Made by a program: the position numbers and the translations under genes. Of a DNA stretch of 64,000 nt, positions 53,008-62,980 are shown in pieces (position 1 is the stretch's first letter; each line of letters opens with the position of its first letter). Location: the NCBI GenBank assembly GCA_949316235.1, contig OX438760.1:1800501-1864500 (forward strand), read 5' to 3'. This stretch comes from Oegoconia quadripuncta (taxonomy: Eukaryota > Arthropoda > Insecta > Lepidoptera > Autostichidae). The notes beneath the pieces are model-generated. The model had not been told where the DNA came from. It saw nothing but the letters and a program-made list of their open reading frames with translations, and did not search any database.

Positions 53008-53489
53008 ATTACTAAGTGAGCGACTGACTGCGAGTGACGAGAAATCAACAGAACAGCAACTTACAAACATTAATTTGAGTTACTTAAAAAACAAAATGAG
53101 AAGCTTCATAATATTGGAGCGACCTAATATTTGTTTGAGTGTCAACGTTACGTCCTGTATTTTTTTCAATATTTGGCAAATGTAATTCTTATACTGAGCG
53201 GCATTTTATTTTAATTGAAGTAGTTAATTAAATGAAACAATGTATTGCATACATGTCAACCTAACACGAAGGGTATGGCAGGCGATCCGGGCTCGCTCTG
53301 CTCGCCCGGCTCGCTTCCGCCATACCCTTCGAACCCAACCTATCCATGTCGGGGTGCCAAGCACTCCCGTGCTCGCTTCGCTCGCACTCATCCGGCTCGC
53401 TTGCGCCATACCCTTCGAACCTAACCTATGTCGGAGTGCAATTATGCTTTTGTTGCCCTCTTTGTATATCCAGTCGCTCACTTAGTAAT
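53008..53489. mobile_element. 482-bp element with 19-bp inverted ends and GC-rich core
   Basis: ATTACTAAGTGAGCGACTG (53008-53026) and its complement (53471-53489) bound it. The core (53270-53430) contains CGAAGGGTATGGC and GCCATACCCTTCG in opposite orientation, plus a second CGCCATACCCTTCGAACCTA copy 84 bp further on. No coding capacity. Target duplication not seen. Confidence 0.6.
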
Positions 53490-53652
53490 GTAGTCACTGA
53501 AATAAAATTTTAATATCTGAAATGGATTAATCACAACCCACTTTTTTCAATATTCGTCGTTAGTTAAGTTAATTGTTCGCTTACTCAAATACATACCGCT
53601 CAAGTTATTAAAACTGTATGTCATCATCAGTCACAGTTTTTTTTTTATTCGC

Positions 53653-53940
53653 TTGTTTTATAATTCCTCTATTTTATTGACCAATATGGGCAAGCCTACG
53701 AATGGTGCTGCTCGTTTAAAGAACTGTCGGTCAAAAGAAACCGAAACTGAGAGGGTACTACGGCTTGAAATAAATGCCTCACGGAACGCAATTTCGCGTT
53801 CCCAGGATACGCCCGAAGCTCGCCGAGTACGTCTAGTAGTTATGAAAGATACGTTAAATCACGTATTCGCCAGGAAACGCCCGAACAGAACGAGCATAGA
53901 CTCGGTCTTATACACGACCGCTCGACGAGGAGTCCGCTGA
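53653..53940 (+). pseudogene. fragment with TPE-type charged repeats, possibly Helitron-associated
   Basis: An open frame of 95 codons: KETETERVLRLEINASRN, then SRSQDTPEARRVRLVVM. In the next frame RIRQETPEQNEHRLGLI and EESAEQRERRHG continue the same TPEQ-R--RL pattern, implying a frameshift near 53860. Such charged repeats occur near the start of some insect Helitron helicase proteins (recalled, not searched). No Rep or helicase motif is present here, so function is unassigned. Confidence 0.4.
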
Positions 53941-53973
53941 GCAGCGTGAGCGCAGACACGGCCTTATAATCAT

Positions 53974-54457
53974 GTAAATCGGCCTAAAAATCTCGGACTA
54001 ATCGATGTACATACATAAAGATTACAGAACCTCCTCCGTTTTTGAAGTTGGTTAAAAAAAGTTTTTAATATTTATCCGTGGTTGCTAATCTCCATGATAA
54101 TTTTTGTGCGATGGCGAACCTTCTCGCTCCTACAGGTTAGGTGGGCACTTGGGGTGTACCAGCTCGACCTGATGATCTTCGATTTGTCATATTTATTGTT
54201 GATAATCACACCGACGTAAATCGGCTTAAAAATCTCGGACTAATCGATGTACATACATAAAGAATACAGAACCTCCTCCTTTTTTGAAGTCGGTTAAAAA
54301 AAGTTATTAGTATTTATCCGTGGTTGCTAATCTCCCTGATAATTTTTGTGCGATGGCGAACCTTCTCGCTCCTACAGGTTAGATGGGCAGTTCGGGTGTA
54401 CCAGCTCGACCAGATGATCTTCGATTTGTCATATTTATTGCTGATAATTACACCGAC
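53974..54457 (+). repeat. tandem duplication, 2 x 242 bp
   Basis: 53974-54215 and 54216-54457 are direct copies (GTAAATCGGC to ACACCGAC) with roughly a dozen differences. Each contains AGAACCTCCTCC and TTTTTGAAGT-GGTTAAAAA. It follows the TPE-repeat fragment directly. Confidence 0.8.
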
Positions 54458-54696
54458 CTTCTATACACTTTTTCCATAAAAACCCTAACTGTATCTACTT
54501 AGTTTCCCTGTGTAAAAACTACAAAATCGTCTAAATATGTAATTACATTCTGATGTTTACCATGATTACACAAAAACTACTGGACCGATTGCGCTGAAAT
54601 TACAATGGGACCGACTCGACGGTATCCCCTTTCATTTACAAAAAGAACCATGTGAATCAACCGCCAAATCTCGGAGATATCGGTGTACAAACATAA

Positions 54697-54750
54697 AAAA
54701 AAAAAATACGCCCCGAATACAGAACCTCCTCCTTTTTTGAAGTCGTTTAA
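54697..54750 (+). repeat. GAAGTCGGT-family end fragment
   Basis: AAAAATACGCCCCGAATACA GAACCTCCTCCTTTTTTGAAGTC matches 44848-44886 almost exactly. Function unknown. Confidence 0.5.
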
Positions 54751-55221
54751 AAATATATTTAACTTGAAAAGCGGAACCCCAAAATCCAGCAAGTTAATGA
54801 TGACGCTGAAACAATTCGGCGTTGAAAAGGGTCGAAAAAAAAAACACACACAGAGAAACTCAAACTGAAAAATGAACAGAACGGATTCTGGAAGAAAGCG
54901 CTCAAAATAATGCCAACTGAAATGAATGGAGACAAAGGGGCAATTGAAGGTGAAAATAATGGGAAAACAATTAACACAGGATGACTGTTAATAGGAGAGG
55001 AGGGGTATGTCCGTATACCTAGGGTTCCCTGTCCTGAGGGGATTTTAGTATTCCCAAACAAAGATGACAAAAGGGAACACTAAGTGTTTCAATCATATAG
55101 ATAGGTATCTGTCAGTTAAAGACATTTATATTAGGCCTTGTTAAAACGAAAATTTGTTAAACTGTGGTTTGTGGGTGCGAAAGGGTTTATTGAATAAATT
55201 AAATTAAAATAAATAATAATA
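54751..55221. other. no gene recognised
   Basis: Nothing assignable; short (AATA)n at about 55207-55225. Confidence 0.4.
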
Positions 55222-55375
55222 ATAAATAAATAAATAAATATCCTTAGACATACACACAGCGCAATCTAGTTCCACAGTAAGCAACTATATGCTTGTGCTG
55301 TGGATACCAGATGGTTGATATAATACATAAATACATTTTTTTTGTAAATAAATACTTATAATAAATGAATTAATA
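55222..55375 (-). mobile_element. SINE-A tail half, minus strand
   Basis: CACACAGCGCAATCTAGTTC and ACCAGATGGTTGATATAATA; the tRNA-like head is absent. Confidence 0.6.
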
Positions 55376-55394
55376 AAAATTCAAGAATAATTTG

Positions 55395-55495
55395 AAGTCC
55401 AGTCAAAGTCAAAAATGCTTTAGTTAGTAGGTACACAGGGTACACTTAAATTAGTCAGATTTTACATTCTTAAAGCTACTGCTTAGAAATAAGAT
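55395..55495 (-). mobile_element. LINE 3' tip
   Basis: AGTCAAAGTCAAAAATGCTT and GTACACAGGGTACACTTAAA, the outer end of the family at 58300-58433 in reverse. Confidence 0.45.
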
Positions 55496-55820
55496 CACTA
55501 AGAATTTAAGGTCAGTGTGTAGGATGTCATATGAAAGTTTAAGCTCGATTTCTAAAACAAAATTTGAAAATAGAGAATAGTTTATTAGCATTAATTCGGG
55601 TACAAGATTGGATGTCAATAAAAACAGAGTTCCTTCAAAACCTGCTTATCCCCTTTGGTCCGTTTTTGTAATTTGCTATGAAAGAGGAGTTATTTTACGC
55701 TGTTTTGTAATTAATTATCAAACAAGAATTCCGTATGTATTAGTAATCAAATTGCAATTATCATGCTTTCATTACTCTCGATTTCGACGAACAGTTTGGT
55801 GTAGTCATAAATGATATACA
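55496..55820. other. no gene recognised
   Basis: Nothing assignable. Confidence 0.35.
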
Positions 55821-57135
55821 TTCAGTGTACTAAGTATCGGGAATTTGTCAATAAAACAAAAAATACAAATTATTCATCTAAATTTATTTTATCGCCTTCA
55901 AAGTAGGCCCCATCGCTTGCAATACAACATCTCCACCGCTTCACCCAGTCTTCCATACATTTTTCATAGGCTATTTGCGGTATGGCCTTTAGCTCATTCA
56001 GCGAATTTTCTTTTATGGCTTCTATCGACTCAAAACGTTTTCCTCGAAGTGGTAATTTTAACTTGGGAAATAAAAAAAAGTCAGACGGAGCCATATCAGG
56101 TGAATACGGTGCTTGGTCGAGAACTTTTGTTGAATTTTTCGCTAAAAACTCTTTCACTATAATGGCTGTGTGTGATGGTGCATTATCATGGTGCAGCATC
56201 CATGAGTTGTGTTGCCACAAATCTGGACGTTTTCGGCGGATACTCTCACGCAAACGCTTCATGACGCCTAAATAATATTTTTTTATTCACTGTTTCTCCC
56301 TCTGGAAGGAATTCGGAGCGAACCACACCACGGTAGTCAAAAAAAACTGTCAGCATCACCTTGATTTTGGAGCGACTTTGCCGCGGTTTTTTGGGTTTCG
56401 GCTCGTTTTCGAGACGCCATTCTGAAGACTGTTGGCTTGTTTGCATGTCGTACTCATAAACCCATGTCTCGTCGCCAGTTATTATACGTTTCATAAAGGT
56501 CGGATCCATAGAAGCTCGGGAAACCATGTCTTCAGCGACATGCTTTCGCTGCGCTTTTTGAACAAAATTGAGCTCTTTTGGAACTAGTCGAGGGGCGACG
56601 CGTTTCATGCCTAAAATGTCAATGAGAATGTTGTGGACGGACTTAAAAGATATGTTCACCTCACTAGCCAACTCTCTCAGACTCATACGTCGATTTTCGA
56701 GCACTAGCTTCTTGATTCTGTCGATGTTTTCTTTGGTCGTAGCGGTTGAAGGTCTACCAGAACGAGGCAAGTCTACTACTACTTCTCGGCCTTCTTTAAA
56801 AGCCTTATACCATTCATAAGCCCTTGTTTTCGATATACACGATTCGCCGTAGGTATTTCGCAACATTTTTAGTGATTCACCACATGAAATATCATTTGAA
56901 ACACAAAATTTAAGGCACACTCTTTGTTCAACAATATTTTCCATTGTAAAAATCGCCGAGGACTCAAAACTATGACCAACAAAAAGTGTAGTTTAAAACA
57001 AATTAAATGACAGATCCCGCTCAAATTTTGCGCGCTAAATCAGTACAGTGCTACCAACATGCAGTAAAAAAATTAGAACGACCTCTTTTACGCGGGTCTT
57101 TTGATTGACATATTCCCGATACTTTTTACACAGAG
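55821..57135 (-). mobile_element. mariner copy 2, full length
   Basis: ~1,315 bp. Left end TTCAGTGTACTAAGTATCGG and the complement of the right end CTCTGTGTAAAAAGTATCGG form ~22-bp imperfect inverted repeats. TA follows the right end (57136-57137); the left flank reads TACA, so the duplication is not clean. It contains the whole transposase gene. Confidence 0.85.
55870..56944 (-). pseudogene. mariner transposase, catalytic residues intact, one frameshift
   Basis: It starts MENIVEQRVCLKFC with a complete N-terminal helix-turn-helix region. It retains TGDETWVYE, HHDNAPSHTA and SPDMAPSDFFLF, all three catalytic Asp with D-x34-D spacing. A one-base expansion in a T-run at about 56278-56284 shifts the frame after GETVNK, splitting the gene into 232- and 130-codon pieces. 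Apart from that the length (~357 codons) fits the family. It is otherwise nearly identical to copy 1, so one or both moved recently. Confidence 0.88.
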
Positions 57136-57309
57136 TAGTATATCATTAAATATGGGTATATATTATATGTAATATTTTTTATATATATTATGTGTGTATG
57201 TTTGCATGTATTCAATTGACGTGTGTATTTATATGGGTGATTTATTAATTTTATTAAAATTAGTTACCGTGCACGCATGATAGGTAGATACCTATCATGT
57301 GCGTAATGC

Positions 57310-57440
57310 TTCCTAACCCAACCAAAAGATCGCTTTCACTGATAAGGCCGCCAAATTGTACTATCCCCTTTTTCTTATATATCGTTGTTATGTTTCTTAT
57401 TGTTGTACAATAAAGAATATTTCGTTTGTTTGTTTGTATC
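57310..57440 (+). mobile_element. LINE 3' tail ending in (TTTG)n
   Basis: AGATCGCTTTCACTGATAAG and GTACAATAAAGAATATTTCG, then TTTGTTTGTTTG. Related to 32605-32745. Confidence 0.5.
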
Positions 57441-57539
57441 AATAAAACAATCCTCAGTAATAATATGAGTCGTTATGTTAACAGTTATTATATACATAAT
57501 AATAGAAGCTGTAGCTCCAAATAATTAGAAAGAAAGAAA

Positions 57540-57740
57540 AAAAATATTTAAACCCATCTCATGACACAAACAATCAGGTACAAATATTACACAGTCGAGA
57601 CACATGCAAAAAATAACATTCTGTTTGCCATCTAATTGTCGGTGTCGCAAAGAGGAGTCAAAAAGGTCTCCAACTCAGCATGGGTCGTAGCCGTTCACTA
57701 CAACGCTGGTTTTCAGTGGAGTCTCCAAATGACGCACGGA
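57540..57740 (-). mobile_element. LINE fragment related to 413-800
   Basis: AATTGTCGGTGTCGCAAAG, CCAACTCAGCATGGGTCG and CTACAACGCTGGTTTTCAGT are the reverse complement of 430-530. Confidence 0.55.
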
Positions 57741-58299
57741 CACATGAAATGGAATGCCCATATAACTTCAAATGTAACATACAGTTTATTTACCTGAACG
57801 ATATCGTCACAGTCGGGGATTTTCACAATTTTTAGTAATTACAACGCCACATTATGAAAAGTAATGAAAAAAACAATAACATTCTCAAACAATGAAAATA
57901 CCTCGTGCAGGACTTTTTTCAGAGAAAGCACTGAAACCTGATAACCTTCGATAGAAAAGTTTTCTTTAACACTTTCTTAGCAAATTGTCAAGCATTGGAA
58001 AAAGAAAACTCAAAACAATAGATGCTTTTGTTTGTAAAGTATAACACAATTCTGAATGTTTCGCAATTCATTGTCGAGCAGAAAAGAAGTAAAACAATAA
58101 GCAAACTCGAAAAAAAAAAACAACTAGAAAATTTCTTTCTTTAAGTATTTAATCAATGTGGGTTACACGTGCTGACTGATGGAACACAGGTAACCTCAAA
58201 CTTACGCAATGAGCTATGAGAGCCCCTTCTTCAGTTTGTTCCTGACATACTCCATAAAACGATGCTGCACATCTTCCACCTTGCTTCTTAATCATCTCA
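57741..58299. other. no gene recognised
   Basis: Nothing assignable. Confidence 0.4.
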
Positions 58300-58433
58300 A
58301 TCTTCAAGTTTTTGCTTGTTCTTCTCAAGGAAAAATTGCATTTTGAACAAACAGTAGCTTAAAAAATGTTAAATTGACTATTTTATGTGTACCTTGTGTA
58401 TCTACAAAATAAAGCATTTTTGACTTTGATTAA
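58300..58433 (+). mobile_element. LINE 3' UTR
   Basis: TTTGCTTGTTCTTCTCAAGG, CAGTAGCTTAAAAAATG and AAATAAAGCATTTTTGACTT: the + strand form of the block at 25498-25620. Confidence 0.5.
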
Positions 58434-58468
58434 TAAATAGTGTAGAACTGTTTTACTTTAATAATTGC

Positions 58469-58735
58469 GACGACTTTGGTGTAGTGGTTAGAAACTCTGA
58501 CCACTATACCAAAAGGTCGCGGGTTGGAATCCCGCAAGGGGTATATGTTTGTATAATGAATACAGACATGTGTACCCGAGTTATGGATGTTTTCATTTAT
58601 AATAAGTATTTATTAAAAAAAAAATTATGTAGTATCTGGTATCCACAACACAAGCCTATAGTTGCTTACTGTGGAACTAGATGGCTCTGTGTGTATGTTC
58701 AAGGATATTTATTATTTATTATTATTATAATTGAA
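58469..58735 (+). mobile_element. SINE-A
   Basis: TTTGGTGTAGTGGTTAGAAA and GGTCGCGGGTTGGAATCCC head, full body (CAAGCCTATAGTTGCTTAC) and a (TTATTA)n tail. Serves as empty site for the MITE at 60361. Confidence 0.75.
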
Positions 58736-59351
58736 GTTCAAAGTGTTCATCTGAACTTTACATCAGCGTATGATTATCTGAAGGATCATTTATGATGTTG
58801 TTATAGACGATTTGAGCCGATGGAGGAGTGGGCTAGCGATGTGTTACATAGTATGAACCTACATAATAATGCATTTTTGACTTTGATTATAGAGCTACCA
58901 TAATTTACTTCTAGAGTGGTTACTTTAGCAAAAGCGATCGAACACAAGCGAGAACGGAAAATTTTTAGCGAGGGAAAATTTTGCTGCAGATTGTCTTATA
59001 ACCATATCTTATTTCTAGATAGCGAACTGCAATATCTTAAAAACGCAAGTTTAATTTTAAAACTTTGAACGATCCTACCGACGTCTTCACTTGACCGTAG
59101 AGTAAAATTTTTGATAGCATCAGAGCACGTCCACCGAACGGTTTGATGAGAGATAAAGGAATTTAGAAGTTTTTTGGAAACACCGCAGCTTTGCCCATAA
59201 TTGGACTAAAACTTTATCTTTTCAACGAAGTTATGGTCATTTATGGCACTATATTGTTAGGTAGCCCGTTTTCTGGTTGTTTTGTTTTAGTGTCGGGCCT
59301 CGTGACCGAATGGATAATACTTATGTTCTTATTTTCTTTATTAACTTATTT
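58736..59351. other. no gene recognised
   Basis: Nothing assignable. Confidence 0.4.
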
Positions 59352-59776
59352 AACCGCCTCCGTGGCTCAATGTAAACAATATTCGGTGGTCTCGGGTTCA
59401 ATCCCCAGCGGGGTACATGTTTAAGTACTCGGTTTGGTTGGTGGTAGGGCATTTTAAATGTCCGCCTGGCTAGCTACCACCATATTATCTAAATCTGCCG
59501 CCAAGCAGCAATGTTAATAGCATTGTTATTTATTCATTTATTTTATCATTTATTGCACACAAGAAAAAAACATACAGATACAACATAATAGAGACGACAT
59601 AGACGTTCTGCTTATTTCTACTGTTGTGTTATATATTGTTGTATTCCGGTTGTCAAAGATCAATCAGTCCCCCAAATGTGTTGGGGTTTCCGGGTCAATA
59701 CGCTTCCACCTTCGACCTCATCTTCACTTAACATCAGGTGTGATTGAGGTCAAGTACAAACCCGTTGTGCATGAAA
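59352..59776 (+). mobile_element. SINE-B interrupted by a LINE tip
   Basis: Head AACCGCCTCCGTGGCTCAAT (with a short deletion before the B box), body to AATAGCATTGTT. A 107-bp insertion then follows, and the body resumes from GTATTCCGGTTGTCA to CGTTGTGCATG. Confidence 0.7.
59528..59634 (-). mobile_element. LINE tip inside SINE-B (6-bp target duplication)
   Basis: ATTTATTCATTTATTTTATC then TTTATTGCACACAAG is a minus-strand LINE end (also at 44962-44985). ATTGTT lies on both sides (59522-59527 and 59635-59640). Confidence 0.6.
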
Positions 59777-60150
59777 CGAACGAACATGGACCTCTTTTTT
59801 GGCAGTTGGTTAATAAGTACTCAAAAATCTCCATAATATATTACCATGGCTACCTGCTTACAATCCCACCTTCACTAGTCATCAACACCGTTAAAAATAA
59901 AGAAATATAATACCAGTACTTACCGCCATGTCCGCTTTAACAACAGCCCCAATAACTCCTTTATTTATGTCTTACTCCGCTTCGGCTTCTGGCCCAGATT
60001 AAGTTTCATAAAGCGATTGTTTATGGTCAACTTCGATTCTGGTTGATACATCGCTTCTTGTTGCTCCTGGTCTCCTGGTAACGTCAAGAGCAAATACATG
60101 TGATCTATCAGAATAATCCTAATGCACTAAACTTATTATTCTATCTCTCT

Positions 60151-60700
60151 AACGACCTGTTTGGTGTAGTGGTTAGCAACTCTGATCACACCAAAAGGTT
60201 GCGGGTTCGAATCCCGCTAGGGGCATTATGTTTGTGTGATGAATACGGACATGTGGTACCCGAGTTATGGATGTTTTCATTTATAATAAGTATTTATTAA
60301 CAAAAAAAAATGTATTCGTGTAATATATCAACCATCTGGTATCCACAACACAAGCCTATATAGGGTGTAACGGTTAAGTGTAGTCATATTTTAAGGGCTT
60401 GTTCTACCCATCAATACGAACAACTTTTACTATGGGGGCAACTTCGAAATCGCGAAAAAAAAATCAGCTGTTTCATACATTGCATCGGGAGGTTATTGAA
60501 ATTTTCTATGGAACAGCTCATTTTTTTTTCGCGATTTCGAAGTTGCCCCCATAGTAAAAGTTGTTCGTATTGATGGGTAGAACAAGCCCTTAAAATATGA
60601 CTACACTTAACCGTTACACGGTGTAGTTGCTTAGTGTGGAACTAGATGGCGCTGTGTGTATGTCTAAGGATATTTATTATTATTATTTATTTTATTTATT
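60151..60700 (+). mobile_element. SINE-A split by a fold-back MITE
   Basis: Head CTGTTTGGTGTAGTGGTTAG, B box GGGTTCGAATCCCGC, body to CAAGCCTATA at 60360, then the MITE, then TAGTTGCTTAGTGTGG onward from 60624. Copy 58469 shows the uninterrupted text. Confidence 0.75.
60361..60623. mobile_element. fold-back MITE copy 3, inverted
   Basis: 263 bp, TAGGGTGTAACGG to CCGTTACACGGTG; TA at 60359-60360 and 60624-60625. The loop is in the opposite orientation to copies 1 and 2. The first base has changed from C to T relative to the other copies. Confidence 0.8.
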
Positions 60701-60791
60701 TATTATTTTATTATCTATCATTCAGTGTGGTTACAATTAATACTTTGTGTGTAGGTAATTTACTTTTAGATATGCTGAATGAGTTTTTTTT

Positions 60792-60868
60792 GTTTTTTTT
60801 TTTATGCATCACGGGTTCGTACTTGACCTCAATCACACCTGATGTTAAGTGAAGATGAGGTCGAAGGT
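60792..60868 (-). mobile_element. SINE-B 3' fragment
   Basis: T-run, TATGCATCACGGGTTCG and ATCACACCTGATGTTAAG; head missing. Confidence 0.55.
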
Positions 60869-61043
60869 AAGGAAGGTTTTTTTACTGTAAGGAAAAAGTA
60901 GGGCATATTAGATAAGTGAAATAGAATGTATTGGCATAGGTAGTTTAATTTCTCTTTTCTTCAAAACCATAAAATATAATAAAACGTTGTGACATTTAAT
61001 GGTCGCAGTTATAACCTATTGCACAAAATTATCTCATTATTAT

Positions 61044-61282
61044 GACGACATGTTTGGTGTAGTGGTTAGAAACTCTGCTACTATACCAAATGGTCGCGGG
61101 TTCGATTCCCGCTAGGGGCATATGTTTGTATGATGAATACAGACACGTGTTCCCGAGTTATGGATGTTTTTCATTTATATGTGTATTTATTTACAAAATT
61201 GTATTAGTTTATCAACCATTTGGTATTTATAATACAAGCCTAGTTGCTTAGTGTGGAACTAGATGGCGCTGTGTGTATGTAT
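61044..61282 (+). mobile_element. SINE-A inside the inverted-repeat element
   Basis: GTTTGGTGTAGTGGTTAGAA and GGTCGCGGGTTCGATTCCC head and body to GGCGCTGTGTGTATGT. A LINE 3' UTR (AGAGCAACCCTAGAGTTTCT, 61283-61357) follows at once. Confidence 0.7.
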
Positions 61283-61433
61283 AAAAGAGCAACCCTAGAG
61301 TTTCTTGCTCGTTCTTCTCTGGGGAGTCAGTTTTGTGAATGAGCAGTTTATTATTGTTATTATATTTTATGGTTTTGAAGAAAAAAGAAATTAAACTACT
61401 TATGGCAATACCTTCTATTTCACTTGCCTTTGC

Positions 61434-61460
61434 AATAAATGATTTGAGTTTGAGTACCTA
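61434..61460 (+). mobile_element. ~27-bp LINE tip in the right arm
   Basis: TGCAATAAATGATTTGAGTT plus TGAGTA interrupts CACTT-CC-TAATATGCC, which is contiguous in the left arm and at 5025-5041. It resembles the last bases of a LINE with AATAAA and a TTTGAG tail. Confidence 0.5.
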
Positions 61461-61645
61461 ATATGCCCTATCTTTTTTCGTACGGGAAAAAAACTCATCC
61501 GGTAATTTGAATTGACATATTTTATATTTGATTTGGCAAATTAAAGTTTATTTGGATGATGCAATAATATAAACATTTAATTTATTATTATATTTGTTAT
61601 TGAATGTATGTAACTAATTTGTAGTATTTATGGCCGAAAGAAGTC

Positions 61646-61880
61646 TACATTTCGGCGAGTGTGCGCACTAAGCGCTTTGCTTCATCATTTATAATGCGGA
61701 CTGCTAAGGCATGGAACTCACTGCCCGCGTCGGTTTTTCCCGACACTTACAACCTTGGGATCTTCAAGTCTAGAGTGAATAGGCATTTACTGGGTGCGCG
61801 TGATACATCTTCGGCTACATCGTCACTTTCCATCAGGTGAGATTGTAGCCAAAAGCGAAACCAGTTTTTTATAAAAAAAA
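61646..61880 (+). pseudogene. LINE ORF2 C-terminus and 3' UTR, another family
   Basis: The open frame 61646-61840 reads YISASVRTKRFASSFIMRTA, KAWNSLPASVFPDTYNLGIF and KSRVNRHLLGA, ending SIR-stop. KAWN-LP--VFP--YNL--FK is the conserved LINE ORF2 tail, a relative of that at 29101-29200. The stop lies within CATCAGGTGA and the A-rich end is at 61870-61880. Catalytic core absent. Confidence 0.75.
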
Positions 61881-61984
61881 GGCTGAAATTTTTAACTTTT
61901 TTTACTTTTGACTTTTATATTTAATTTGTTTTTCAATTCAATCTAATTTTTTTTAAATTTTAATAATTATTGCACGCCATAAAG

Positions 61985-62092
61985 GCAAATCATGGTTGTT
62001 CATTATTTATAATAGCTTACATCTGTACCTATCTCTGTACTTATGATTAGGCAAATAAATGAATTATGATTATGATTATGGTACCTATAATT
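61985..62092 (+). mobile_element. LINE 3' tail ending in (GATTAT)n
   Basis: GCACGCCATAAAGGCAAATC and GGCAAATAAATGAATTATG, then GATTATGATTATG. Confidence 0.5.
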
Positions 62093-62107
62093 TAAAACAT
62101 TTAGTAT

Positions 62108-62490
62108 AGCAAAAATCAAAAATATTTTATTCAATGTAGGATACAAAAATATCACTTATTGAAAGTCAACATGTTATTTTTTTTTAAACTACATCGCTTC
62201 ACAAGGTGTTTTGGTTAGGGAGAAGAAGCGACAAGAAACACCGCAACAACACATCTTTTCAATTAGTTTCCATCTTTACAATAATATTACATTTTATATT
62301 ACATATTACAAAACAATAGCAATTAACATAACGACCAGCTAACACCAGACCTCCTTATCGCCTAAATAATCATCTATCCTGTAATAACCCTTCTTACACA
62401 GGGTTTCTTTAATGTGGCGTTTAAATTTCTGCTCTGTTAAACTCAATACATGTACTGGTATTTTATTGTAAAAGCGTAGCAGTCATTGTT
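62108..62490 (-). pseudogene. LINE ORF2 C-terminus and 3' UTR
   Basis: Minus-strand frame: LRFYNKIPVHVLSLTEQKFK, RHIKETLCKKGYYRIDDYLG and DKEVWC, then stop (62339-62341). The UTR (62110-62338) matches 27549-27768 and 23340-23475. Related to the tail at 19517-19864. Only ~50 codons are left, truncated at the ORF side near 62490. Confidence 0.7.
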
Positions 62491-62879
62491 TACATCAATC
62501 AACTGCAGCACATGTTCCATATTGGTTTTACAGCCACAAAGCTTCACGGAATATCAATGAGTCTAACGGTATCAGTGGTTATTCGTGCTCGGATCAACGG
62601 TCACCTTTCATCATCTTGATACCCATCGTAGTCACTATGTGCGCCCGCGCATATGAAGTGGAGATCATAACTAAAACTCCTAACATGTCCCTAGGTATCT
62701 ATACTATATTCTATAATAGTCTTTGTATTAACAACAATAATATTACTTGCATTAATGTAACATTTCAATGTATCTATAATACGTTTTCATAAAAAGGTTC
62801 CGGGTGATATTTAAAATTTGCCTTCAAATAATTCAAAACCATCATAAAACAGATATTATTCACAAATATTTCTATCTTT

Positions 62880-62980
62880 TTTTTGTGCACAACGAGTTAG
62901 CACTTGACTTCAATATGTTAAATGAAGATGAGGCCAAGATGTGATTGAGGTCAAGTGCTAACCCGTTGTGGATAAGAAAA
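62880..62980. mobile_element. two SINE-B tips in opposite orientation
   Basis: TGTGCACAACGAGTTAGCAC (minus) at 62885 and AGGTCAAGTGCTAACCCGTT (plus) at 62948 form a small inverted pair. Confidence 0.5.

Larger units (their letters stand above)
60877..61492. mobile_element. inverted-repeat element with SINE and LINE insertions
   Basis: Left arm 60877-60982 and right arm 61357-61492 are reverse complements (GTAGTTTAATTTCTCTTTTC TTCAAAACCATAAAATATAATAA with complement). Between them lie SINE-A and a LINE UTR. The right arm carries an extra ~27 bp. A partial third arm is at 4980-5060. Superfamily unknown. Confidence 0.65.
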
